Assembly (NCBI GenBank): GCA_944381495.1
Contig: CALWLJ010000014.1
Coordinates: 33,175-97,174 of the forward strand
Source of the DNA: an uncultured Mediterraneibacter sp.
GTDB taxonomy: Bacteria; Bacillota; Clostridia; Lachnospirales; Lachnospiraceae
Direction: 5' to 3'
Length of the DNA stretch: 64,000 nucleotides
The translations under genes were made by a program, and so were the position numbers. Of the stretch, positions 15,854 to 26,070 are shown piece by piece; the stretch's first letter is position 1; every line of letters begins with the position of its first letter. The notes below the pieces were generated by a model. That model saw only the letters and a program-made list of their open reading frames with translations, was not told the DNA's origin and did not search any database.

Positions 15854-18508
15854 GTGGCTGAATTAACACCAATGATGAAACAGTATATGGAGACGAAATC
15901 CCAGTATCCGGACTGCATTCTGTTCTATAGATTAGGAGATTTTTATGAAATGTTCTTCGATGATGCATTGACTGCGTCGAGAGAACTGGAGATCACGCTG
16001 ACCGGCAAGAACTGCGGACAGGAAGAGCGGGCACCCATGTGTGGTGTCCCTTATCATGCTGTGGAGGGATATCTGAACAAACTGGTTTCTAAAGGATACA
16101 AGGTGGCTATCTGCGAACAGCTGGAGGATCCCAAGACTGCAAAAGGGCTTGTAAAGCGCGATGTAGTTCGTATTGTTACTCCGGGAACCAATCTGGATCC
16201 CCAGGCACTGGATGAGACGAAGAACAATTATATCATGTGCATTGTATACATCGCTGACAGATATGGGATGTCCGTGGCTGATATCACGACCGGGGATTAT
16301 TTTGTAACGGAGCTGCCGGACAGCGAGAAGTTGATGGATGAAATCTACAAGTTTATGCCTTCGGAGCTGATCTGCAACGAAGCATTTTACATGAGCGGAA
16401 TGGATCTGGACAATATGAAGGAGAAGCTGGGCATCACGATCTATTCGCTGGATGCCTGGTATTTTGACGATGACATCTGCAGGCAGAAACTGCTGGAGCA
16501 TTTCAAGGCTTCTTCTTTCACAGCCCTTGGCCTTGCCGACTACGACTGCGGTATTATCAGTGCCGGGGCGCTGCTTCAGTATCTCCTAGAGACACAGAAA
16601 AACTCATTGGACAATTTAACAAGACTGACCCCATACGCTGCAGGCATGTTCATGATGCTGGACAGCTCTACCCGCCGTAATCTGGAACTCTGCGAAACAC
16701 TGAGGGAGAAGCAGAAGAGAGGCTCCCTGCTCTGGGTGCTGGATAAGACGAAGACGGCTATGGGAGCGAGAAACCTGCGAAAATCCATCGAACAGCCTTT
16801 GATCGATAAAAAGGAAATCGTCCGCCGCCTGGATGCAGTTCAGGAACTGAAAGATATGGCGATCTCGCGGGAGGAAATCCGGGAATATCTGGGACCGGTC
16901 TATGACCTGGAGCGTCTGATTACTAAAATCACCTACGGTTCCGCTAACCCAAGAGATCTCATTGCCTTCCGAAGTTCTCTTGAGATGCTGCCTCATATCC
17001 ACTATATTTTGGAGGAAATGAACGCTCCGATCCTGAAAGAAATCTGTGAAGACCTGGATCCCTTGTCTGACCTGTGCGACCTTGTCCAGAGAGCAATCCA
17101 GGATGAACCTCCTCTTGCTATGAAAGAGGGCAATATCATCCGTGACGGATACAACGAAGAGGTGGACAAGCTCCGGCACGCCAAGTCCGACGGAAAGGAC
17201 TGGCTTGCCAAGCTAGAAAATGAGGAACGGGAGAAGACCGGAATCAAGAATCTCCGTATCAAATACAACAAGGTGTTCGGATACTACCTGGAAGTAACGA
17301 ATTCCTTTAAATCTATGGTTCCGGACTACTATACCAGAAAGCAGACACTGGCCAATGCGGAACGCTATATCACTCCTGAATTGAAAGAACTGGAAGACAT
17401 GATCCTCGGCGCTGAGGACCGTCTTTATGCTCTGGAGTATGATCTGTATACCGAGGTCAGAGAGAAGATTGCCTCACAGATTGTACGGATCCAGAAGACG
17501 GCAAAGGCCATTGCCGGGCTGGATATGTTTGCTTCTCTTGCTCTTGTGGCGGAGCGGAACAATTTTGTCCGCCCGAAGATCAATGAAAAAGGTGTTATTG
17601 ACATCAAGGAAGGCCGGCATCCAGTAGTAGAACGAATGATCCCCAACGATATGTTCATACCCAATGATACTTATCTGGATGACAAAAAGCATCGGATCTC
17701 CATTATTACAGGTCCGAATATGGCAGGAAAATCTACATATATGCGTCAGACTGCTCTGATCGCCCTTATGGCACAGATTGGTTCCTTTGTTCCTGCCAAG
17801 AGCGCCGACATCTGTATCTCAGATCGGATCTTTACAAGAGTCGGCGCTTCCGATGATCTTGCTTCGGGGCAGAGTACCTTTATGGTGGAGATGACAGAAG
17901 TGGCAAATATCCTCCGGAACGCCACGTCAAAGAGTCTTCTTATCCTGGATGAGATCGGCAGGGGCACCAGTACCTTTGACGGTCTGTCCATTGCATGGGC
18001 TGTAGTAGAGTACATCAGTGATTCCAAGCTGTTGGGAGCCAAGACACTGTTCGCCACCCATTACCATGAACTCACCGAACTGGAGGGCAAGATCGATAAC
18101 GTAAATAACTACTGTATTGCTGTAAAAGAAAAGGGAGACGACATCGTTTTCCTGAGAAAGATCGTAAAAGGCGGCGCAGACAAGAGTTACGGAATTCAGG
18201 TGGCAAAGCTGGCAGGAGTTCCGGATCTGGTGATCAACCGGGCAAAGGAGATTGTAGAAGAACTCAGTGAGGAGGATATTACCGGAAAGGTAAGCGAGAT
18301 TGCATCAGCAAAAGAAAAAGCCTCCCGGAAACGTCCGAAGGTTAAGAAATACGATGAGGTTGATCTGGCCCAGATGTCCCTCTTTGATACGGTAAAAGAC
18401 GACGATGTACTGGAGGAACTTAAAAATATCGACGTAGGCAATCTGACGCCTGTCGATGCGCTGAATACGATTTACCGGCTTCAGAACAAGCTGAAAAACC
18501 GATGGTAA
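15854..18508 (+). CDS. mutS: DNA mismatch repair protein MutS
   Basis: Recognises base mismatches and recruits MutL. About 884 residues. The mismatch-reading F-Y-E motif is F30-Y31-E32 (GDFYEMF), the Walker A is GPNMAGKST at about 620-628, and LLILDEIGRGT is the Walker B/signature region. The C-terminal pentapeptide Q840-M-S-L-F matches the sliding-clamp-binding motif. An ATG at 15848 touches the AAGGAGT site, whereas the GTG at 15854 has correct spacing and gives the usual MAELTPMM start, so the GTG is preferred. It is first in a mutS-mutL-miaA operon with 23 bp to mutL. Confidence 0.97.
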   Translation: MAELTPMMKQYMETKSQYPDCILFYRLGDFYEMFFDDALTASRELEITLTGKNCGQEERAPMCGVPYHAVEGYLNKLVSKGYKVAICEQLEDPKTAKGLVKRDVVRIVTPGTNLDPQALDETKNNYIMCIVYIADRYGMSVADITTGDYFVTELPDSEKLMDEIYKFMPSELICNEAFYMSGMDLDNMKEKLGITIYSLDAWYFDDDICRQKLLEHFKASSFTALGLADYDCGIISAGALLQYLLETQKNSLDNLTRLTPYAAGMFMMLDSSTRRNLELCETLREKQKRGSLLWVLDKTKTAMGARNLRKSIEQPLIDKKEIVRRLDAVQELKDMAISREEIREYLGPVYDLERLITKITYGSANPRDLIAFRSSLEMLPHIHYILEEMNAPILKEICEDLDPLSDLCDLVQRAIQDEPPLAMKEGNIIRDGYNEEVDKLRHAKSDGKDWLAKLENEEREKTGIKNLRIKYNKVFGYYLEVTNSFKSMVPDYYTRKQTLANAERYITPELKELEDMILGAEDRLYALEYDLYTEVREKIASQIVRIQKTAKAIAGLDMFASLALVAERNNFVRPKINEKGVIDIKEGRHPVVERMIPNDMFIPNDTYLDDKKHRISIITGPNMAGKSTYMRQTALIALMAQIGSFVPAKSADICISDRIFTRVGASDDLASGQSTFMVEMTEVANILRNATSKSLLILDEIGRGTSTFDGLSIAWAVVEYISDSKLLGAKTLFATHYHELTELEGKIDNVNNYCIAVKEKGDDIVFLRKIVKGGADKSYGIQVAKLAGVPDLVINRAKEIVEELSEEDITGKVSEIASAKEKASRKRPKVKKYDEVDLAQMSLFDTVKDDDVLEELKNIDVGNLTPVDALNTIYRLQNKLKNRW

Positions 18509-18531
18509 CATAGATTTTAAAGGAGTAAATC

Positions 18532-20766
18532 ATGCCTCATATTCAGGTTTTAGACCAGATAACAATTGATAAGATCGCTGCAGGCGAGGTTATAGAGCGT
18601 CCTGCTTCTATAGTAAAGGAGCTGGTGGAGAACGCGATTGATGCAGGAGCATCCTCAGTAAAGGTGGAGATTCGTGACGGAGGTATCTCTTTGATACGAA
18701 TCCAGGATAACGGCTGTGGAATTCCTCACGATGAAGTGCGGAAAGCATTTCTTCGCCATTCTACCAGTAAGATCACCAGTGTTGAGGATCTTTCTCACCT
18801 GAGTTCCCTTGGATTCCGGGGAGAGGCACTTTCCAGTATCGCGGCCGTTACCCGCACGGAGCTGGTGACCAAGACACGTGAGGAAGAACTTGGCACCCGC
18901 TATGTGATCGAAGGGGGAGCAGAAGTATCCATGGAGGAGACCGGGGCGCCGGACGGCACTACATTTCTTGTACGCCAGCTATTCTATAATGTGCCTGCGC
19001 GGCGCAAGTTTCTCAAGACTCCGATGACCGAGGCGGGACATGTGCAGGATCTGCTCATGCATCTGGCTCTTTCTCATCCGGAGGTTGCATTTACCTTTCT
19101 GAACAACGGGCAGGAGAAGCTGCGGACGTCAGGCAACGGCAAGCTGAAAGACGTGATCTACAATGTATACGGCAGAGATATCGCGGCAAACCTTCTGGAT
19201 ATAGACTATGAACAGGGAGGACTCAGGATCACAGGGTATCTGGGCAAGCCTGTCATCAGCAGAGGAAACAGAAATTTTGAGAACTTTTTCGTAAACGGAA
19301 GATATGTGAAGAGCCCCATGATCTCAAAATCTCTGGAAGACGCTTATAAAGACTTTACCATGCAGCACAGGTTTCCCTTTGTGGTGCTGCATTTTCATGT
19401 GGATGGAGAGAAGATCGACGTAAATGTCCATCCAACCAAAATGGAGCTTCGTTTTCAAAGGCAGCAGGAAGTGTATAATACTGTTTTCGAAGGCGTCCAC
19501 CGGACGCTCCTGGAACCGGAGCTGATCCAGCACGCGGAAGTGCCGGATCCCAAAGGGGAGAAATCGGATTCTGTAAAACAGGGGGCTACTCAGGAATTCA
19601 TTTCCCGTCCTGCCGGAGGAGGGACTGGCGAATCCAGCGCCGGCAGACAGGAGGGGGCAAGTCCCTTCCTGCTCAGGCCAAAGACGGCTCCTTATCCCTC
19701 TGCGACTGCCGGAGAGCAGAATGAAATGCCGGCCGTATTAAAAGAGGATACGGTACCTTACGGAAGCAAAGAAGGAAAGGATTTTGCCAAAAATACGGGA
19801 ACTGCCCAAGGAGTCAGCCAGTCTTCAGATACAAAGCCAGCGATTCCTCAGGCTGAAGTCCGCGACGAGGATTACTTCATCCGGAAGATGAGAGAACGTG
19901 TCCTGGCCTATCACCAGCGTTCTTCTTCGGCAGAGGTATCAGACAGGAGCGGGATCTTCCGCCCGGAAGTACAGGAGCAGCGGATCAGGGATGCAGTGAA
20001 GGCCGCTGCGGATACGGCGACTTCTCCTGTGCCAACTCCCGAGTCTGATACAGCACCTGTTCCCGGACCTGTACCGGAGTCTATGCCGAAGTCTGTTCCG
20101 AAACCCGAAGCCGGAGCTGATCCTGGACCTTTCAAGCCCAAACAGCTGGACCTTTTCGAGGAAAATTTCCTGAAACGGGAGATAAAGGCCGAATACAAGC
20201 TGATCGGACAGGTATTTGACACCTACTGGCTGGTAGAGTTCAAAGACAGCCTGTATATCATAGACCAGCATGCCGCTCATGAACGTGTGCTCTATGAACG
20301 CACGCTGAAAGGGATGAAAAATCGTGAGTTTACATCTCAGTATTTGAGTCCGCCGATTATCTTAACGCTGTCCATGCAGGAAGCCCAGGTGCTGAACGAC
20401 AACATGGACCGCTTTACCAGGATTGGGTTCGAGATCGAGCCTTTCGGTGGGGAAGAATATGCAGTCCGGGCGGTCCCGGACAATCTGTTCAGTATTGCGA
20501 AGAAAGATCTGCTCATGGAAATGATCGACGATCTGGCGGATGGACTGACCACAAATATGGCGCCAGATCTGATCGACGAGAAAGTGGCGTCCATGTCATG
20601 CAAGGCCGCAGTCAAGGGCAACAACCGTCTGTCCGCCCAAGAGGTGGACGCGCTGATCGGAGAGCTCCTGACTCTGGACAATCCCTATCATTGTCCTCAT
20701 GGACGCCCCACCATCATCGCTATGACGAAACGGGAACTGGAAAAGAAATTCAAGAGGATCGTATAA
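18532..20766 (+). CDS. mutL: DNA mismatch repair protein MutL with endonuclease motif
   Basis: Couples MutS to strand nicking. The N-terminal GHKL ATPase (about 1-330) shows ELVENAIDAGA and GFRGEAL. The C-terminal domain starts at about 550 and contains D578-QHAAHERVLYE, the metal-dependent endonuclease motif found in organisms without MutH. At 744 residues it is longer than most (about 620-650) because of a linker of some 200 residues rich in Pro, Glu and Ser. The linker ends with Q538-L-D-L-F, an almost ideal beta-clamp-binding pentapeptide. The miaA start follows the stop codon directly. Confidence 0.97.
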   Translation: MPHIQVLDQITIDKIAAGEVIERPASIVKELVENAIDAGASSVKVEIRDGGISLIRIQDNGCGIPHDEVRKAFLRHSTSKITSVEDLSHLSSLGFRGEALSSIAAVTRTELVTKTREEELGTRYVIEGGAEVSMEETGAPDGTTFLVRQLFYNVPARRKFLKTPMTEAGHVQDLLMHLALSHPEVAFTFLNNGQEKLRTSGNGKLKDVIYNVYGRDIAANLLDIDYEQGGLRITGYLGKPVISRGNRNFENFFVNGRYVKSPMISKSLEDAYKDFTMQHRFPFVVLHFHVDGEKIDVNVHPTKMELRFQRQQEVYNTVFEGVHRTLLEPELIQHAEVPDPKGEKSDSVKQGATQEFISRPAGGGTGESSAGRQEGASPFLLRPKTAPYPSATAGEQNEMPAVLKEDTVPYGSKEGKDFAKNTGTAQGVSQSSDTKPAIPQAEVRDEDYFIRKMRERVLAYHQRSSSAEVSDRSGIFRPEVQEQRIRDAVKAAADTATSPVPTPESDTAPVPGPVPESMPKSVPKPEAGADPGPFKPKQLDLFEENFLKREIKAEYKLIGQVFDTYWLVEFKDSLYIIDQHAAHERVLYERTLKGMKNREFTSQYLSPPIILTLSMQEAQVLNDNMDRFTRIGFEIEPFGGEEYAVRAVPDNLFSIAKKDLLMEMIDDLADGLTTNMAPDLIDEKVASMSCKAAVKGNNRLSAQEVDALIGELLTLDNPYHCPHGRPTIIAMTKRELEKKFKRIV

Positions 20767-21711
20767 ATGAAAAAACCTTTGATCATATTGACCGGGCCAA
20801 CGGCAGTCGGAAAGACTGCCGCGTCTATCGGTCTTGCAAAAGCAGTAAACGGAGAGATCATCTCAGCAGATTCCATGCAGGTATACCGTACCATGGATAT
20901 TGGTTCTGCCAAGATTACCCGGGAAGAAATGGATGGGGTCCCTCATCATCTGGTTGATGTCCTGGACCCGGAAGAGGAGTTTAATGTAGTACGTTTCCAG
21001 CAAATGGCAAAGAAAGCCATGGAAGGAATTTATGACAGAGGAAAAATTCCTGTTATTGTAGGCGGCACCGGTTTCTATATTCAGGCTGTTCTATATGATA
21101 TCGATTTCACCGAGAATGACGGAAATCCTGCATACAGAATAGAACTGGAACAGATTGCGGCAGAGAAAGGGCCGGAATATCTTCATGAAGAGCTCAAAAA
21201 AATAGATCCAAAATCGGCGGAGGATATCCATGCGCACAATGTAAAAAAAGTGATCCGGGCGCTGGAGTTTTACCGTCAGACCGGACAGCAGATCTCTGAA
21301 CATAACGCAAAAGAGAGAGAGAAGGTAGCTCCCTATCATTCTGCGTATTTTGTGCTGACAGATGAACGGACTGCCCTTTATGACAGGATTGACAGGCGTG
21401 TTGACCTTATGATGAAGCAGGGGCTTCTTGATGAAGTACGCATGCTTAAGGATCGTGGCGTAAAGCGGGAGAGTACAGCCATGCAAGGCCTGGGCTATAA
21501 GGAGCTGCTGGCATATCTGGACGGAGAATACCCCCTGGAGGAGGCGGTACGGATCATCAAACGGGACACCCGTCACTTCGCCAAACGGCAGCTGACATGG
21601 TTCCGCAGAGAACGGGACGTGATCTGGATCGACAAGAAGGCAGCCGGGTATAATGAGCAGAACATCCTGGATCAGATGCTTGGGATACTCAGAGACAAAG
21701 GCATCATCTGA
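20767..21711 (+). CDS. miaA: tRNA dimethylallyltransferase MiaA
   Basis: Transfers the dimethylallyl group to N6 of A37 in tRNAs reading UNN codons, giving i6A, the substrate of MiaB (8079-9539). The P-loop TGPTAVGKTA lies near the N-terminus, followed by ISADSMQVYRTMDIGSAK and VGGTGFYIQAVL, all typical. At 314 residues it is full length. The ATG follows the mutL stop with no gap, and the RBS lies within the mutL 3' end (GAGGATCG). The mutS-mutL-miaA order is common in Clostridia. Confidence 0.96.
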   Translation: MKKPLIILTGPTAVGKTAASIGLAKAVNGEIISADSMQVYRTMDIGSAKITREEMDGVPHHLVDVLDPEEEFNVVRFQQMAKKAMEGIYDRGKIPVIVGGTGFYIQAVLYDIDFTENDGNPAYRIELEQIAAEKGPEYLHEELKKIDPKSAEDIHAHNVKKVIRALEFYRQTGQQISEHNAKEREKVAPYHSAYFVLTDERTALYDRIDRRVDLMMKQGLLDEVRMLKDRGVKRESTAMQGLGYKELLAYLDGEYPLEEAVRIIKRDTRHFAKRQLTWFRRERDVIWIDKKAAGYNEQNILDQMLGILRDKGII

Positions 21712-21811
21712 ATCACAGTCAGGGATCTGAATTGATCCGAATTGCAGTTAAGAATCTGAATTGCTGCCAGAGAACAGAAAAGAATTGTACATTAGAGAGG
21801 ATAGAAATATT

Positions 21812-23116
21812 ATGATACAGACAGAAACCTTATACGAACAGCTGGGAATATCCCGTGAAGTATGGGAGCTGGGAGAGAAGACAGAGAAGGCACTTGAGGA
21901 CCGTTTCCTGGAGTTTGACCGGACAGCAGAGTACAATCAGCTGAAAGTCATCAAGGCCATGCAGGACAACCGGGTCAGCGAAGGATGCTTCAACTATGCC
22001 AGCGGGTACGGATACAGTGACCAGGGAAGGGATACCCTGGAGCAGGTATATGCCTCCGCTTTCCATACAGAGGCGGCCCTTGTCCGGCCCCAGATCACCT
22101 GCGGTACTCATGCGCTGGCACTGGCTCTTTCCGCCAACCTGCGCCCCGGAGATGAACTTCTCTCTCCGGTGGGGAAACCCTATGACACACTGGAGGAAGT
22201 GATCGGGATCCGCCCATCCAGAGGTTCACTGGCGGAGTATGGCGTCACATACCGACAGGTAGAGCTTTTAGAGGATGGATACTTTGACTATCCTGCCATC
22301 GAGGCTGCCTTAAACGAGAGAACGAAGCTGGTTACCATCCAGCGCTCCAAAGGGTATCAGACCCGCCCCAGCTACTCCGTAGAGAAGATCGGAGAGCTTA
22401 TTTCCTTTATCAAAGAGCGCAGACCGGACGTGATCTGTATGGTTGACAACTGCTATGGGGAGTTTGTTGAAACAATCGAACCCAGCGATGTAGGGGCGGA
22501 TATGATCGTAGGTTCCCTTATCAAGAATCCGGGCGGTGGTCTGGCTCCTATCGGCGGATATATTGCAGGAAAAGAAGAATTGATCGAGAACTGTGCCGTG
22601 CGTTTGACTTCTCCGGGACTGGGGAAAGAAGTTGGCGCCTCACTGGGAGTAATGCAGTCTTTCTTCCAGGGATTCTTTCTGGCGCCCACCGTGGTCTGCG
22701 GCGCACTGAAGGGAGCGGTATTTGCTGCAAATATATATGAAAAGCTGGGGTATCCCGTAATCCCAGATAGGTCTGAATCCAGGCATGATATCATCCAGGC
22801 CGTAACCCTGGGATCACCGGAAGGTGTGATTGCTTTTTGTAAAGGAATCCAGGCGGCAGCTCCTGTAGACAGTTATGTAAGTCCGGAACCATGGGCCATG
22901 CCCGGCTATGACAGTGATGTGATCATGGCCGCGGGAGCGTTTGTTCAGGGTTCTTCCATCGAACTGAGTGCAGACGGCCCTATTAAACCGCCTTACGCAG
23001 TATATTTTCAGGGAGGGCTGACGTGGTATCATGCAAAACTGGGTATCCTGAAATCCGTCCAGAGCCTGGTGGATGCAGGAGTTCTGGATCCGGGCAGGAT
23101 CACTGCTCTTTTGTAG
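21812..23116 (+). CDS. Methionine gamma-lyase family PLP protein ('aluminum resistance' family)
   Basis: A 434-residue fold-type I PLP enzyme of the family historically called aluminum-resistance protein. Visible are FNYASGYGYSDQGRDTLEQ, the cofactor-contact region VDNCYGEFVE and the lysine in GSLIKNPGGG. It is predicted to be a cysteine or methionine lyase; the exact substrate is unknown. The ATG at 21812 has AGAGAGGA 10 nt upstream; an in-frame start 51 bp earlier lacks a site. The 100-bp gap after miaA holds imperfect repeats of GATCTGAATTG, and no terminator was seen, so it may belong to the mutS operon. Confidence 0.87.
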   Translation: MIQTETLYEQLGISREVWELGEKTEKALEDRFLEFDRTAEYNQLKVIKAMQDNRVSEGCFNYASGYGYSDQGRDTLEQVYASAFHTEAALVRPQITCGTHALALALSANLRPGDELLSPVGKPYDTLEEVIGIRPSRGSLAEYGVTYRQVELLEDGYFDYPAIEAALNERTKLVTIQRSKGYQTRPSYSVEKIGELISFIKERRPDVICMVDNCYGEFVETIEPSDVGADMIVGSLIKNPGGGLAPIGGYIAGKEELIENCAVRLTSPGLGKEVGASLGVMQSFFQGFFLAPTVVCGALKGAVFAANIYEKLGYPVIPDRSESRHDIIQAVTLGSPEGVIAFCKGIQAAAPVDSYVSPEPWAMPGYDSDVIMAAGAFVQGSSIELSADGPIKPPYAVYFQGGLTWYHAKLGILKSVQSLVDAGVLDPGRITALL

Positions 23117-23200
23117 CGGACAGGCGTTCCGTCTGCCTGCAAAGGGGGCAAATAATCCCTGTATTATTACAAAACGAAACATCACGGAAAGGATTTAGCT

Positions 23201-24436
23201 ATGAAAACTATCGCTGTGATCGGCGGGGGTGCATCCGGCATGATGGCTGCTGTGACCGCTGCTTCGGAAGGAGCCCGCGTGATTCTGCTGGAACACGGAA
23301 ATCAGGTCGGGAAGAAAATATTATCCACAGGAAACGGAAGATGCAATTTTACCAATACTTTGCAGGAACCTTTCTGCTATCATTCAGACAATCCACTTTT
23401 CCCATGGAGGCTGGTCAAACGGTTTGGTGCTCAGGATGCAATCGCGTTCTTTCTGAAGCTGGGTGTATATTCGAAAAACAGGAATGGATACATTTATCCC
23501 AATTCTGACCAGGCGTCTGCTGTGGCGGATGTACTCCGCATGGAAATGGAACGTCTCCAGGTAGAAATCCGTACCGGAACCGAGTGCCGTAAGATCATTC
23601 CGGGGAAAAAGCATTTCCGTATCCTGACAGACCGGGAAGATGTCCGCGCTGACCGCGTCATTCTCTGTACGGGGTCAAAAGCCGCGCCTAATACAGGGTC
23701 CGACGGATCCGGCTATGATCTTGCGAAGGATCTGGGACACAGGATGATTCCTGTACTGCCGGCCCTTGTGCAGCTCAGGTGCCGGGAAAAGTTTCTAAAA
23801 AGTATTGCAGGCGTACGGACCAATGGTCGGGTTTCTCTGTACTGCGGGGATGAATGTATTGCAGAAAATGCCGGAGAGATACAGCTTACTGCATACGGAA
23901 TCTCAGGGATTCCCGTTTTTCAGGTCAGCCGATGGGCCTCCCGCGCCCTTTATGAGGGAAAAGAAGTAACGGCATTTCTTGATTTTATGCCGGACTACAG
24001 TTTTGAACAGACTCTGGCGTTTCTGAAGGCCAGAGCAGCTATGAGGCCGCAGAAACGTGCGGAAGATTTTCTGACCGGGGTGTTTCACAGAAAACTCTCT
24101 GATCTGTGGATCCGTCTATCTGGCATCGGCCGCGAAAAAAAAGCGGGAGAATTCACGGAGAAAGATATGGAAAACCTGTGCGGATTGATCAAAAAATTCC
24201 GCACTACCGTCACGGCAGCAAATTCTTTCGAACAGGCGCAGGTCTGTTGCGGCGGGATCGACACCGCAGAAGTAAATCCGGACACTCTGGAATCCCTTTA
24301 TGTACCTGGACTGTATTTTGCAGGGGAGATCCTGGATGTGGACGGAATCTGCGGGGGATATAATCTACAGTGGGCCTGGACAAGCGGTCATATCAGCGGA
24401 AAGGAGGCTGCCAATGATCAGGATCAGTCAGCTTAA
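23201..24436 (+). CDS. BaiN/HI0933-like NAD(P)/FAD-dependent oxidoreductase
   Basis: A 411-residue flavoprotein. The dinucleotide-binding motif VIGGGASGMMAA is at the N-terminus, followed by GKKILSTGNGRCNFTN, and a C-terminal FAD motif GLYFAGEILDVDGICGGYNLQWAW, a pattern diagnostic for the HI0933/BaiN family. BaiN-type enzymes have been linked to reduction of bile acid intermediates, but most members are of unknown substrate. The gene has an AAAGGA site and overlaps the next flavoprotein gene by 23 bp, so the two are co-translated and may cooperate. Confidence 0.88.
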   Translation: MKTIAVIGGGASGMMAAVTAASEGARVILLEHGNQVGKKILSTGNGRCNFTNTLQEPFCYHSDNPLFPWRLVKRFGAQDAIAFFLKLGVYSKNRNGYIYPNSDQASAVADVLRMEMERLQVEIRTGTECRKIIPGKKHFRILTDREDVRADRVILCTGSKAAPNTGSDGSGYDLAKDLGHRMIPVLPALVQLRCREKFLKSIAGVRTNGRVSLYCGDECIAENAGEIQLTAYGISGIPVFQVSRWASRALYEGKEVTAFLDFMPDYSFEQTLAFLKARAAMRPQKRAEDFLTGVFHRKLSDLWIRLSGIGREKKAGEFTEKDMENLCGLIKKFRTTVTAANSFEQAQVCCGGIDTAEVNPDTLESLYVPGLYFAGEILDVDGICGGYNLQWAWTSGHISGKEAANDQDQSA

Positions 24437-25991
24437 ACTGCCGGTAGAACACACGCCGGATCAACTTAGAAAAAAGATAATCCGCACAGCTCATCTGAAA
24501 GAAGAGGAACTGCGTGGATTTTCTATCAGAAAACGTTCCCTTGATGCAAGAAAGAAACCGGAACTGTATTACGTTTACACAATCGATCTGGATGTGAGTC
24601 ACGAAGAGAAAATCCTGAAGCGTTCCAGAGGGAAGCTTACAAAAATGGCGGAGAGAGTCTATCGGGCCCCGGTTCATGGAACTGAGCCGCTCCGGAACAG
24701 ACCTGTAGTCATCGGCAGCGGTCCTGCCGGTCTTTTCTGCGCTTATCTTCTTGCAAAAGAGGGGTACTGTCCCCTTGTATTGGAACGCGGAGCATCTGTG
24801 CGGGAACGGCAGAAAGACGTAGAACATTTTTGGAAGACGGGAATCCTGAACCCATCATCAAACGTCCAGTTCGGTGAAGGGGGTGCAGGCACATTCTCTG
24901 ATGGAAAACTGAATACTCTTGTGAAGGACTCATGCGGCAGAAACCGTTTTGTTCTGGAGACTTTCGTCCGTTTCGGCGCGCCGGAAGAAATCCTCTATGA
25001 GCAGAAGCCACATATCGGTACAGACATTCTGATCAATGTAGTGGAAAATATGAGAAATGAGATTACAACACTTGGAGGAGAATTTCGCTTTCACACCACA
25101 GTTACAGATCTGATTCCGGAAGAGAACCGCCTGATTACTACGAACGGTGAGATTCAAACGGATGCAGCGGTTCTTGCCATCGGCCACAGCGCCCGTGATA
25201 CATTCCAGATGCTATATGACAGAGGCATCCCGATAGAAGCCAAGTCCTTTGCGGTAGGCGTCAGAGTGGAACATCCCCAGCATCTGATCGACGAATCACA
25301 GTACGGACGTACAGACAGAGGCAGTCTTCCTGCCGCCGCATATAAGCTGACCGAGAAACTGGAAAATGGGCGTGGCGTATATACGTTCTGTATGTGTCCT
25401 GGCGGTTATGTAGTCAATGCATCCTCAGAGGAAGGCCGCCTGGCGGTTAACGGCATGAGTTATCATGACCGGGCTGGAGAAAATGCCAACAGTGCAGTCA
25501 TTGTCACTGTCACACCGGAGGATTATGGCTCGGATCATCCGCTGGCTGGCGTATATTTTCAGAGAACACTGGAAGAAAATGCGTGGAATGCAGGTCAGGG
25601 GAGTGTTCCTGTCCAGCGGTTTGGAGATTATCAGGCAAAAAGAATCAGTACTGCTGCAGGGCATATACATCCATGCATGAAAGGAAGCTGGCGCTTTGGG
25701 GATGTGCGGGGAATTTTTCCAGCCGTGATCGGTGATTCCATTGAAGAAGGCATCTGTGCAATGGACAGGAAGATTCATGGATTTGCAGACAAGGATGTGA
25801 TTCTGGCAGGGGTAGAGAGCCGAACTTCTTCCCCGGTGAGGATTCGCCGCAATGAGAACTTTGTCTCAGATATAGTTCCATGGCTCTATCCCTGCGGTGA
25901 GGGCGCAGGATATGCGGGAGGAATCACTTCCGCAGCCATGGACGGACTGAAATCTGCCGAGGCAGTTATAAAAAGATTCACAGAATTTTAA
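24414..25991 (+). CDS. FAD-dependent dehydrogenase-like protein
   Basis: A 525-residue protein. The N-terminal domain (about 1-90, RISQLKLPVEHTPDQL) precedes an FAD-binding core with VIGSGPAGLFCAYLL at about 100, ERGASVRERQKDVEHFW, and SNVQFGEGGAGTFSDGKLNT. This architecture is conserved across Bacillota as an uncharacterised FAD-dependent protein. The ATG at 24414 lies inside the previous gene with AAAGGAGG at 24400-24408. Upstream in-frame starts lack an RBS. No catalytic role can be assigned. Confidence 0.88.
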   Translation: MIRISQLKLPVEHTPDQLRKKIIRTAHLKEEELRGFSIRKRSLDARKKPELYYVYTIDLDVSHEEKILKRSRGKLTKMAERVYRAPVHGTEPLRNRPVVIGSGPAGLFCAYLLAKEGYCPLVLERGASVRERQKDVEHFWKTGILNPSSNVQFGEGGAGTFSDGKLNTLVKDSCGRNRFVLETFVRFGAPEEILYEQKPHIGTDILINVVENMRNEITTLGGEFRFHTTVTDLIPEENRLITTNGEIQTDAAVLAIGHSARDTFQMLYDRGIPIEAKSFAVGVRVEHPQHLIDESQYGRTDRGSLPAAAYKLTEKLENGRGVYTFCMCPGGYVVNASSEEGRLAVNGMSYHDRAGENANSAVIVTVTPEDYGSDHPLAGVYFQRTLEENAWNAGQGSVPVQRFGDYQAKRISTAAGHIHPCMKGSWRFGDVRGIFPAVIGDSIEEGICAMDRKIHGFADKDVILAGVESRTSSPVRIRRNENFVSDIVPWLYPCGEGAGYAGGITSAAMDGLKSAEAVIKRFTEF

Positions 25992-26002
25992 TAGACCGCC
26001 TC

Positions 26003-26031
26003 TATACATGAATTTTAAACTGTGCTAAAAT
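26003..26031 (+). promoter_or_regulatory. Probable promoter of radC
   Basis: TATACA (26003-26008), a 17-bp spacer and TAAAAT (26026-26031) with an extended -10 TG. This sets the transcript start near 26038 and supports the ATG at 26071. Confidence 0.55.
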
Positions 26032-26070
26032 AAATCGTTGTATTGTATCATCGCAGTAGTAGAATATTAT

